From Nymphaea colorata (lineage: Eukaryota; Streptophyta; Magnoliopsida; Nymphaeales; Nymphaeaceae): DNA of 64,000 bases. The stretch lies in NCBI RefSeq assembly GCF_008831285.2, contig NC_045145.1:13718040-13782039 (forward strand). The letters run 5' to 3'. The position numbers and the translations under genes were made by a program. Below the pieces are notes generated by a model that saw nothing but the letters and a program-made list of their open reading frames with translations, was not told the origin of the DNA and ran no database searches. Below are positions 25,343 through 35,549 of the stretch, in pieces (the first letter of the stretch is position 1; each line of letters opens with the position of its first letter).

Positions 25343-25465
25343 ATGTCGAACAAGAAAGGGAAGAGAGTGGCCGGAGAGAATGATCCGGCCGGAAAAACAG
25401 AGGTTTCCCGTGCTTCTTCCATCACGATTGAGGAGGAGACGTGCATTGTTGTCAATACAGTCTGA
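25343..25465 (+). pseudogene. Truncated ERF remnant (N-terminal 40 codons only)
   Basis: The frame reads MSNKKGKRVAGENDPAGKTE, continues to SITIEEETCIVVNTV and stops at TGA 25463-25465. It lines up with the start of the minus-strand ERF ([20 protein letters not shown] through [11 protein letters not shown]). The family resemblance then ends. There is no AP2 domain downstream, so it cannot make a working regulator. Translation of a 40-aa peptide is possible but unsupported. It is too short to be noticed by length alone; the alignment with the paralogues is the evidence. Confidence 0.8.
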
Positions 25466-25659
25466 GACAGATTTTTACAGGCGAGTGTGAGTGGAAGTGG
25501 GTGTGCGTATAATTAGATTCAGGTCCATTGAATGAATTAAGGTTTTAAAGAGTGGGCTCTATGGGGGCATACCACCACTTGACTTTTCATTTTTTGCCAG
25601 GACAGGAGGGTGTTGTTATGTTGCCTGCTTTTCACGGAGTCCAACTGGAGGTTTCACTG

Positions 25660-25678
25660 ATTTTTTTTTTTTTTTTTG
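25660..25678. repeat. Poly-T run
   Basis: About 19 consecutive T in intergenic DNA between the ERF remnant and block A'. It could mark a retroposed poly-A tail on the minus strand, but no adjoining element is recognisable. Confidence 0.7.
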
Positions 25679-28213
25679 ACTTTCCGAGAACAGTTGGATT
25701 AAAGAAGAAAGTGCACATCTAGGAACCAAGTTGGTTGGATGGGAAAGAGACCAAAACAAAGAAAAGTCCAAAGAGCATTGAAGATTTAATTTAAGGGAGC
25801 AATGGAGGGGCAAGTGCTGCCATCACCATCCGCATTTGCTTCACGTTGTTCACGCACAAAGCCAGCGTGAGTTTCAAATAGGAAGCAAGAATCGTCGTGA
25901 GATTTGATTGCTTCGATACCTGCACAATAGGGGATTCTTTTTTCCAAATATCCAAAAACAGCCCCTTCCATTCTCAGTTTGCCCAAAAGTTTTCGACATC
26001 ATAATTTCTTTGACATGTCCCGTGGCTAGAAAAAAGGGGCGATGATATTATGTTCCAATTTCACTGCCTAACTTACGCACAAAGGGACGATTTAAGTGAA
26101 CGAAATTAAGCCGCACTACCTTTTCATCTTTAGTTTTTGTAATCGTAGGGGCGTTGTTCCTTTTTTGCATACAAAACTTTTCTTTGGTTCCCCAGCAATC
26201 TGTGCTGCAGCAACAAAAACGGGATGTGGATTCTTACTTCTTAGCCGAGGCACCCAACACGGCCCCGGCCTTATTGAATAGTGAAACCAAAAAAGCATCC
26301 AGTCTTATCGCCTCCATCATCCAAATTGGATGCTTTTGAGGGCAAATTTCGATTCCCTTGTCCGCAACAAAAGGGTCGTCCGGTTGAGTCTCCGGCCTAT
26401 GCTGTACGTGCGTGACTGCCTCTTGCTTTGCTGCAGTCCAGTCCACAAGAAACCGTCGGCGCATCGCTTCGTTCAGACCACCTGCACTCGCCCGTCAGGA
26501 CTACTGGGCCGGCGGCTGCTGTTCCTGGCGAATGCCGGCCGCCTGAATCCACACCTCAATGTCCATCTACCTCTACAGAATATACTGCCACACTAAAGAC
26601 ACGTTCCTCGATCGGCTCTCCGATGACCTTAACTTTCCGGATGTAAAACATCAGAATTGTTCTTTTTTTTTTTTTTTTCTGATTCATTATATTGATCAGT
26701 ATATATTTCGTGAAAAATATGTACAGAGAGCAATAGCATGTATAAGACAAAAATTATACGCTCGTGCATATCAAAATGATAAAATTTCTTTGACTGTGAC
26801 GCATGCAGGATAGCTTGTTGGAGTGAAACATGGAAGTGCAATTCAGGTGCCGAAATTCGTGCGGGCACTCGTTCACACTCTCATCTATCTCTCATTCTCT
26901 ATCTCATGGTACGAACGGTATCTTCCATTTATAAATTGCAATGCAAGTTTATGAATCTCTTAAGGAAAATAAGATGCCATGACGACGCTGTGTTTGCATT
27001 TTCCAATTACTACAAGGCATTTTTCTTTCATGCACACGTCCTAAGCTTCTTTTTTTTTTTTCTTTTTAATAAAATTGACCTTTTGTCAATGCTCATATGC
27101 GCAGGTATCATTACTAGAAAAATATACGTTTTAGTTCTCAACTCTCAAGCATTTATAATAGTCAAATTAACCTAGGTACTCTTCATTAAAAACAACCACT
27201 GGATCGGAGTTAGTATAATAGCATCATCAGTGTTCATGTTTGGTAGAATTTTATGGCAACTTTATCATCATGAGATCAATTAATATAAGTTGTTGTCAAA
27301 TAAATCGTATAGCTCATGTTCTCTTGCCTCTAAACTATTAGCATGTTGAATTAAAATGTTTTGACACTTGCTTCTTGAGAGAAGGTATTTGATGACCTGG
27401 GTTCGAGGAATTCTAAAATTAAAATTTTCATTTCATATGAAATGAGAATCGTGCTATCAAAGAAATTTGATTCCGAAATTATTCTCGTTCTCAATTCTAG
27501 AATGGTAACTCTACCCTAAATGGTGTAATTATGATTCTAGAATTTTAAATTTTTTTCATCTCTTATGATAGCTTTAATTCATTAATTTTATAATTTTAAT
27601 TCTTATTTTACCAAACATGTCGTTTTTAATTCTTGCATCAAAATTCCAAACCATTAATAAATTTTTCATTATAATTCCAGTTTAATGTTATTTTGCTACC
27701 GGAAAAGTGACAGCCCTGATTAATTCCATGTTGCTACCCATCAGGCTACGAGAAAGAGAGAACGTACTTTGGAGTTGTCATATCTTTGTAGCCTAGATCT
27801 AGTATTTAATGAATAAAAAAATAAAATGAGAATAAATTGGAGTACCTATATGTAGTAGCGTTACTTTAATCAAATAATGTTAAATTTATTCGATAGAGAG
27901 GGATTGTGGCGATGGATTTTGTAAAAAAAAGATAAAAGGACATAAAAGAAGAAGATGATGGATAAACTTGTTAGCAATGCAGCTACATTACATTTAATCA
28001 TTTTTTGATAAATAATTTGCACCAAAACTTCCTCATTTTGGATCCTTATGATTATTATTACAGCAATAATAATCTAATTCTTGTCGAGGTATAAGGCAAT
28101 GGGACCTCACCCAAAGCGGGTCGTCACTTTGGGTTCTTTTACACTTTGGGTTCACTAAAAAGAGTCTCCAAAATCGTCGGCAAACGAGGTAAGCACGTCA
28201 TCTTCTCATCACA

Positions 28214-29081
28214 ATGGCATACATGATGCAATTGACCACTTATAGCGCTTTGGAATCAGTTTGGCTAACTAGTGTCTCTTGTATCTTACCGCGGCTGAGT
28301 CTCAGGTCCACCTTTTTACTTTTTGCCTGTTTTTTTTTAATGTTCTTGCTTTTACCTGGCCTTCGCTTGTTAGTAGCCTTTCAGACTCACCATCCATTCG
28401 TCTTTTTTTCCTGTTTTGTCATTCCCCTCACAAGTCTGCTTCCTAGGGTCGAATTTGGAAGTTGTGGCTCATTTAAGCTTGCTGGCGCATTTGGGAGGAG
28501 CGCAATAACAAAGTCTTCAGGGGCACCTTTTCTTCGCCAGATTCGATGACTCGTTCTTGTTCCGACGTCGTAGTAATAACAAAGTGTTCAGGGGCACCTT
28601 TTCGACGCCGTAGTTTCGACCGAAGAGAGCTTCAGGCTGCTCTGATCCATACAGCTCTCTGGATGAGAGCTGGGAGGTAGGAAACTACCCTTGTTTGCCT
28701 CAGTCTTGGAGAATTGATCCCAATCAGTTCTTCACCAGTACTCTTCCCTCCGAGGTCTTTTGTTCCGCAGAGCCTGGCTTCGAAGACGTTCAAAACTACC
28801 ACCATCATCGGCTGTACAATTGCCATTTACGGCAGCAACAACAAGAAGTACCAAATGGCCCCAATATTGCTTTTCCTTCCGGGCCGGAAATTGTGGCCGG
28901 AGATCTTTCCGAGCTGGTCTTCGTAGAATATCATGCCTTGCTACATAACTGGGAAAGGGAGATCCCAGTTCTAGCTCAGGACTGAAAGATAGAGCACGGA
29001 GATGGTAACTTTGAATCGCAGCAGCACATGACGGTTTCGCAGAGGCAACAAGAAGGTGGTGGATTTGGTCCACTTCTCTAA
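28214..29081 (+). pseudogene. ERF pseudogene lacking the AP2 domain, with a premature stop
   Basis: Daughter of the ERF at 22907-23983. The 5' leader similarity ends near 28235 (ATGATGCAATT against CATGACGCAATC). From about 28655 the C-terminal half resumes as [20 protein letters not shown] and FCSAEPGFEDVQNYHHHRLY, then HALLHNWE. A TGA at 28983-28985 replaces the TGG codon after VLAQD. Readable homology runs on for 31 codons to FGPLL and a TAA at 29079-29081. The first ATG in the surviving part is at 28695. With no DNA-binding domain and a stop inside the conserved region, a working transcription factor is not possible. The 96-codon frame from 28695 could in principle still be translated. 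Confidence 0.88.
28503..28602. repeat. Two copies of a 30-bp direct repeat inside the replaced segment
   Basis: AATAACAAAGTCTTCAGGGG near 28504 and AATAACAAAGTGTTCAGGGG near 28574 both continue with CACCTTTTC. They are about 70 bp apart and end about 10 bp before ERF homology resumes. This suggests the breakpoint was repaired by local copying. Confidence 0.75.
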
Positions 29082-30745
29082 TGACAACCATTGTAGTCTA
29101 CTTAATCTAAGCTCTGCCCTTCCTATAGCGGAGCTTATCAGGGGTGATCCGGGTGGAAAGAGGAAGGTGGGTGTTTCTCCAGACTGGAACTCCCCATCAT
29201 AGTAATTGCTCCCTTGAGAACTATTGTCAATTACTTGCTTAATCATCCGTTTCCTTTAAACCTTAAATTCAAAATTTTACCATCTATTTACAAATTGATT
29301 TTAGGTATAGAATCTGAAGCTTCTTGTTTGGATCAGCTTTTCAGATGCATAACCGAAATTTCCTCATGAGCTGAGGATTTTTTTTTTTTTTTAAATTCTT
29401 AGATCTTTGGTTCGCTTAAATCTTGTTTAACATCAAATTGGATAAGCAGGTTTAGGAATCAAGTGTTTAGGTTAAGAAATATTCAAATAACATCTAAGTG
29501 GTTGGTATTTTTGAGAAAAGACAAACCAACAGTCGTTATTTGAAGGTCGTCTACCTTAAAAATTGGGAGAGCTTCAATTATATTGTTCTATAAATGTAGA
29601 GGTTAATGAAATACTCATATCTTGTGGTTTCTCTCTGAGAAGCAATGGGTCCAGCATGCCTGCCGAGCATTATTAGCATACACTCAGTTCGGCTTTCTAA
29701 AATTGTTTTTCTTGTTCCCATGTAGGCGCGGGCGCCACCTACCTCCCACCTTCATCCGTCTATCTATTCAAAACGTGTAAGTGAAAGTTTATAATAATTA
29801 GATATTCGATTTTGAAACTTGAGGGGATTATTAAACATTGTGGACACATACAAATCTACTTTTCTAACTTTTGGGCCAAACTGGATCATTATCTAAACAA
29901 TACATGACGCAACTAAATTTTTTTAATAATTTTTCTTTTCCAATCGGTTGGTGTGGAGCCCTGGCCCCGGCGACCCCCCTCCCTCCACCCCTGCCGGTAG
30001 AGTTTTGAAGGGATGAATAATTGTTTTAAAAAAAAAATCATATGTTATCGCATTTTTTTTTGTGAAAAACCATACCTGTAGAGATTCAAGTAAGTAAATC
30101 CATCCAACAACGGATTTTTTAGGTTTTAAAGTACAATTAGCAGGATCTCATCCAGAGGGTTACAAACATGACAAGAGAAAGCTCGAAATTCAATCTTTTA
30201 GTATTATGGACCCGGATGAGAGTTCTCGGTATTGTGGATCAGATCCAAAAAAGGTTGGCGAAGGGTTCTTATTATCTTTAGTGGACTGCAGACGTCACCG
30301 CAATGTAAAGGAGACACAGTCGTGTTAAAGTCAAATTCGTTTTCGTTAATTAAAAAAAATCTTTGAGAGAAAGAGGCTCTTTAAGAATTACATCCAAGAA
30401 TTGAGGGATGGTTTGATTGATGTGCTTAAAAGGTTGTTTGTTGTTGAAGGAAAATTGAGGGTGTGGAACCGGCGGCACGCCTAAGAAATGCTTGCGTTTG
30501 ATGTGTTGTGGGTCTCCAGCAACAGAGTCAGAGTCTATCTATTTTGTTGGAGATATGAAAGCAACTCGAGTGGAGGCTCAGCCTGATTATATAATATTTC
30601 GTGGTCCACCTGGGACGTTATCACAGGTGGCAAACTCAAAATGCAATGGATAGCATACGTATCAACTTCACCCTTGCCTTTGAATTAGGTCCAATGTGTT
30701 GACAATTAATACAACTTCTCCTTTTGTTTCCTCTTGTTTGTTGTT

Positions 30746-30778
30746 GATAGATAGATAGATAGATAAGCAGATAGATAA
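30746..30778. repeat. (GATA)n microsatellite
   Basis: Five to six GATA units followed by variant units (AAGCAGATAGATAAGC). Confidence 0.9.
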
Positions 30779-32200
30779 GCTGGCGCCGCCCTTTGTGCCA
30801 TGGACGGTTGGTTATCGACCACTTTTATTTTATTATGACTTGCTCGTCCAAGGCCTGCTGCTTGCCTTTTGCTTAGCTTCGCTGACGTGATCTTCCCCAT
30901 GTCCTGTCCTGTAAGGCCGATCCAACACGCTTCTTCCCGCTGCATGCTGTCGTCCATGTCCTGTAAGGCGTTCTTCGTTAGGACAATGGCAGGGATTTGA
31001 CTTTGTTGAAAACAATATCTAAGTATCTTACGCTTTTGTCTAGTAGACACCTTTCCGTCGATTTAACCTTTAAGGCGCATTTGTTTATGGCTGATCTACA
31101 TCTTTTAGATCCTGATTTGAGATATTCCAAAGAGACTGAAATTCTTCTTTTCTTTTCTTTTCTTTTTTCTTTGTCGGTAGCTGTTTTGGGACTTGGGTAG
31201 AGAGCAATAATTGGAGCTCTCAATTAATCAGGTTGTTATGGACATAGATCCTGATCTAAAAAGAAAAAATATCTGAAGAAGAAAACACAAGTGTAGGCAT
31301 GAAAAACTCTTAAATCCAAGTCAAGTCAAGACCAGGCCCATGATTTTTGTTTGGATAACTGATCGGAACGAAATGACCAGCTATTCCTTTTGCATTTCTT
31401 CCACATATATATCATTTACATATACATACTTGATACGATATGATGTAACTGGTACTGGAGAGACCAAGCGGTCCAACCTTGACTAATTTTTATTGGAATA
31501 TTTTGCAAAAAAACACTTAAATTTTCCAAACTAAAAACAACATGTTCAATTTAAAAATGGGCCCTAAATTCATATGTACAATAACAATAACTAGCTACTC
31601 GTATGTTAAGGCATTTCACCTCTGATAAAATCTGCGCACACATTAAAAAGTTCCTCTCTCCTGAATAGTTAGTTGGGTTTCCATGAATTTGACAAAAGAC
31701 AAATATGATCCTTTTTGGAGTTTGCTATTGGAATCCATAATATACCTAGGGGCGTTTGATAGCCTTGGATTTATGATCCAAGCTGATTTGATATTATTAA
31801 GAATCTCCAATCCACATATTTAGAGTCAGACCTCACTGCCGATCTGGCCTCAAACATGAGTTTTTCATCATGAACTGATGATCTGATCAAATTCTCTTGG
31901 GTGAAATCTGATGTTTGTTTATATTGCGGTTCCTACATAAGAGGTTGTTGAGGGATGGCAGGGCTTCTAGCCAGGTGGGTGGGAGAGGTCAAGGATTGAA
32001 GACTTAGATGATGACAATGTAGATGAAAAGTGAAGACGCACTACCTTATGGGAAAGTAGGGGCATTGATGGATCACCAGTGGCTGATAGTATTTGGGAAG
32101 TGGTTGTTATTAGCTAAAGCCTCGAGGTCACCAAATCTCGCACTAACATGGGCATAATCAACTCGCTGTGGATAGTGGAACATCCTCAAACATACGGCTT

Positions 32201-32218
32201 GTGGTGTGTGTGTGTGTT

Positions 32219-32249
<31 letters not shown>
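32201..32249. repeat. Compound (GT)n(GA)n microsatellite
   Basis: A GT run broken by a short TTTGT and followed by about 28 bp of GA repeats. Confidence 0.9.
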
Positions 32250-33313
32250 ACAAGCTCAAATAGAATAACGAAAAGCAAGCAGAACAGAACAAGCAAACTT
32301 GTACCCTAATCGTTATATATATATATATATACATATAATCAATCCAACTTTTTTTAAGGTCTAAATCATCAACAAGGTATCCACTCATTTTCACATAGCT
32401 CTTTGTCTGGCGGTTGTGCAAAACTCGTCATCCATGGGTGGGTGCTGCATCTGATTACCGGAGTAGAGTTAACGGGATTTCAGAGATTTATGTACCTCTC
32501 TCGTCAACTTCACCTGCTGACTCGAGAGTGATCAACCATGAGCTTTTTAAAACTCCTACATCATGTTTTACAAAGCTTACTTTTTAAAAATCGATTGTTT
32601 TTCCTATGTCTAATAACATTACTGTAGGACATCGACGCCTAAAAACAAATCCACCTAAAAGAATCTCACTGAGTCTTCACCTAACGCTTTTTTGAGATCC
32701 ACGCTAGGGGTTTAATGTTCAGTTGTCACTAATTTCGGATCTCCTCAGACCTTATAGGAAATCAAATGCAACCTTAACCTCTTGCTTTCAAATATGCTGT
32801 CTTCAACGTGCGTAGATTGATGATTATGATATTTTAAATTTTTTTATCGCAGCCACATTTTGGTAATAACTCAACTACTCGATATGAAGGATGAGACGTA
32901 TTGTTTAATAAGTAGTTCCACATCGAGCATGAAGATTCTCTCTTTTTCTTCTTATTAAGTGTGATAGAGGAGATGGCAAAAAAAACTAGAGAGGGAGATT
33001 CAAGATGTAACTTGAGTGAAGAAAAAAACAAGCACCATCGAAAACCGACAATTAGTATTGTTTGACTTGACCCAGCCAGCTCTTCTTGCTTCCAAGGGAT
33101 TCTATATATTAAGAATTTCATTTTTCACAAACTTCCAATGAACGTCATCGTCAATCGTTCTGCCGACATCAGCACATGTGATATTGGAAAAAGAATGTGA
33201 CAGCATCCATTTGAGCAAGTCAAATGGCCCGCACCTCTCCATGTCCAGTTAATTGTTTCTGGTTGATGATGTGAACTTGGACCGGCTTAAAGACGGGAGA
33301 GAATTTCTTGAGT

Positions 33314-33465
33314 TGGTCTACAATCCAAGTGGATGGAGCTGATTCACTTGCTGGTCTACAATCCAAGTGGATGGAGCTGATTCACTTGCTGGTCTACAAT
33401 CCAAGTGGATGGAGCTGATTCACTTGCTGGTCTACAATCCAAGTGGATGGAGCTGATTCACTTGC
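33314..33465. repeat. Minisatellite: four near-perfect copies of a 38-bp unit
   Basis: The unit begins TGGTCTACAATCCAAGTGGA and ends GATTCACTTGC. Copies start at 33314, 33352, 33390 and 33428. They are essentially identical, so the array is young. It lies about 0.95 kb upstream of the ERF at 34410. Confidence 0.95.
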
Positions 33466-34358
33466 CCGCTCCTGCAAATGGGGCTGGCCTTTCAGCACGT
33501 CACCTCTCAGGTACTTGGTTTGATACCCAATTAAACTCAAGAAATCTGAGTATGAACCACCTGCCCTGCCCTCTCCTTAAGCATTTTGGCTGTGGCTGAT
33601 CAAATGCCATTTGATATAAGGAATCTTAAAATTTAACAAGTGCCAAGTTGTAACAAACTACTCTTTATGACGGGAAACTGATATATAAATAATTCTAGCC
33701 CCAACTGCCCGCACAAGCCCACACCTAGCTTAACCACAAATTGAAAGCGTGATCAACCCTTAAGCGCACTCAGAGCGCCCTACACGAGTTCGCGTTTTGA
33801 TCAGCTTGAGCTGTTTCCCTAAAACCAATCACAAATTTGGCTTTACTTTAACAAGTTATTGTTCCAAACATTGTTGTCGAAAATGGATACGACATCATTC
33901 TTTTTCTCTGTTTCTTTGAAATGATTCAAGAAATGGATTGTATGTAAGTTAATTGGTTATGGAGGAGTGCAAAGTTTAAATGATTCTTCATTCGTTTTCT
34001 TTTTTCTTTTTTCTCATTTTTTATATGTGCCTCTGTGTTTTCATACAAGTATTGGTAAAATGAATTTTCATATGTGTATGTGTGTCATTGCCATTAATTT
34101 TTCACAATATTAATCCCGTAAAATCAGATGGTCCAGTGCTGAGCCTATTTAAGAGCTATTGATTGTATACTCTGATATTTCTTTTAATGAGAAAAATGAC
34201 AGTGACTGAACAATTCTACGTCTAAATTTTTTGGTCCATCAGCCTCAACTTTTGGTTCGAAGCGGGTCATACGCCATCCATCCCTTTCTTGTAAGAGCAG
34301 TGTGCATCTGTTGCGCTCCAATCAACTTCGAAGTCGTCTCTGCTGCCTATCAAGAGCC

Positions 34359-34365
34359 TATAAAA
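34359..34365 (+). promoter_or_regulatory. TATA box of the ERF at 34410
   Basis: TATAAAA, 51 bp before the ATG. Transcription would start near 34390, leaving a leader of only about 20 bases and making the 34410 ATG the natural start. Confidence 0.7.
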
Positions 34366-34409
34366 GGCATCCATGACATTCTTCCCATTGCAATGCTCGT
34401 GGAGGATTA

Positions 34410-35507
34410 ATGGAGGGGGAGAAGGGCAAAAGGATCGTCAGTGATCTGCCGTTGGCTAGAAAGCCAAAGAAGCTCGGTGCGTCCTCGCTCTCCAAAGTGG
34501 AGGAGGAGTCGATCATTATCCAAACGTTGACTATGGTCTTCACCGGTGAGACGTCTGGTGCAACGCCAGAGATTCGGCCGAGTGACAGGATGCTGGTGGA
34601 GGAGGAAGAAGTGACGGGGAGGAACAAAGTGAAGAAGTATCGAGGAGTAAGGCTGAGGCCGTCCGGGAAGTGGGCGGCAGAGATACGTGCCCATCAAGCC
34701 GGACGGATCTGGCTGGGCACCTACGACACCGCGGAAGCCGCAGCTCAGGTGTACGATGCGGCTGCCATCCGACTCCGGGGAGACAAAGCTAAGCTCAACT
34801 TTCCTGAGGCAGAGAAGCCGGAGTTGAAGACCAGTGACCAAGATGGTCAGCGCCATTTATGGATTCTAAACCAAAACGAAGAAGGAAAAGCGCTAGCACA
34901 ATGCCATGAAAGTGGTGGCGGTGGGACCTCTCTTAAGTACACAGCGGATAACCCTCCGCCCGTCAATTTACAGCAGCAGAAGGAAGGATATGGCGGCTTT
35001 GCTCACCTGACACTGCCGCAAGGCGGATATGCTTCTGGGGCTTCTATTGAACCCAATTTAAGCGGCTGCTGCAATACGTATCTTCCTCTATGGGAGAATT
35101 GGGAAGTGGGGAGCTCAAGCACAGAACAGAAATGGAGTACCAATGCAGTCAGTTCGTTTTTCGATCTCCCTTTCGACTCAGCTCCGACTTGGAGTATCAA
35201 TGCAGATGATCCCAACTTCTGGCACAGTCTCTCATATGAGGACTTGGATCAGCTCCAGCCGTCCGCACGCAACCACCAAGAAGTGCATGACCACGTGCAT
35301 TCAGAGCTACAGCACCAGAACCAGAACCAGCAGCTGCTGCTGCAACAAGAAGGAGCTCTCAGTGGCTTCACTACTCCCTCTGATTTTCAATTTGCAATTC
35401 CACGGGAGCCCATCAAATGGAGCTCTGATGCTACTGATCAGTATCAATCTGGTACTGGCGAATTTCACGTACAACAGCCAGAGCAGCCCCACGAATCGCA
35501 GCGCTAG
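34410..35507 (+). CDS. AP2/ERF transcription factor with altered AP2 domain and shortened C terminus
   Basis: A single-exon protein of 365 aa. The N-terminal motif [18 protein letters not shown] is at about 30-47. The AP2 domain at about 77-132 reads [18 protein letters not shown], then [20 protein letters not shown] and AKLNFPE. Besides the Trp-to-Ser change at 85, the usual EIRDP has become EIRAH and the segment before the second conserved Trp is one residue shorter than in its paralogues. The Gln/His-rich C terminus ends at SQR followed by TAG. Thirteen further codons stay in frame and resemble the ends of relatives (QEGVDGHAPFT, then TAA at 35547-35549). DNA binding may be changed. A C-terminal copy lies at 41743-42070. 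Confidence 0.88.
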   Translation: MEGEKGKRIVSDLPLARKPKKLGASSLSKVEEESIIIQTLTMVFTGETSGATPEIRPSDRMLVEEEEVTGRNKVKKYRGVRLRPSGKWAAEIRAHQAGRIWLGTYDTAEAAAQVYDAAAIRLRGDKAKLNFPEAEKPELKTSDQDGQRHLWILNQNEEGKALAQCHESGGGGTSLKYTADNPPPVNLQQQKEGYGGFAHLTLPQGGYASGASIEPNLSGCCNTYLPLWENWEVGSSSTEQKWSTNAVSSFFDLPFDSAPTWSINADDPNFWHSLSYEDLDQLQPSARNHQEVHDHVHSELQHQNQNQQLLLQQEGALSGFTTPSDFQFAIPREPIKWSSDATDQYQSGTGEFHVQQPEQPHESQR

Positions 35508-35549
35508 CAAGAAGGAGTTGATGGGCATGCTCCATTTACTTAAACCAGT

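Larger units (their letters stand above)
26074..29292 (+). repeat. Duplication block A' (daughter of block A)
   Basis: Tandem copy of 21669-24222. Relative to A it has about 1.2 kb of extra sequence between about 26640 and 27770. The segment equivalent to A 22860-23545 (start codon, leader repeat and entire AP2 domain) is replaced by about 380 bp of unrelated sequence. Both ends of the copied ERF gene, and the 3' flank up to ATTTTACCATCTATTTACA, remain. Confidence 0.85.
29293..34358. other. Long intergenic stretch, no gene seen
   Basis: About 5 kb of AT-rich DNA. It contains a C-rich tract at about 29957-29998, a GATA microsatellite at 30746, a GT/GA compound repeat at 32201, a TA run at about 32315-32333 and the 38-bp minisatellite at 33314. 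A 114-codon minus frame at 30706-31050 ends in GATA-repeat-encoded residues and looks random. Confidence 0.5.

Noticed and set aside
28214-28549. 111-codon plus-strand frame in block A'
   Set aside because: It runs through the unrelated filler between the two ERF homology blocks. It is hydrophobic and T-rich, with no family match.
30706-31050. 114-codon minus-strand frame
   Set aside because: Its end is encoded by the GATA repeat (repeated Tyr-Leu-Ser-Ile); no coding signal.
33314-33465. CRISPR-like array
   Set aside because: The 38-bp units are directly adjacent with no spacers; this is a tandem minisatellite in a plant genome.
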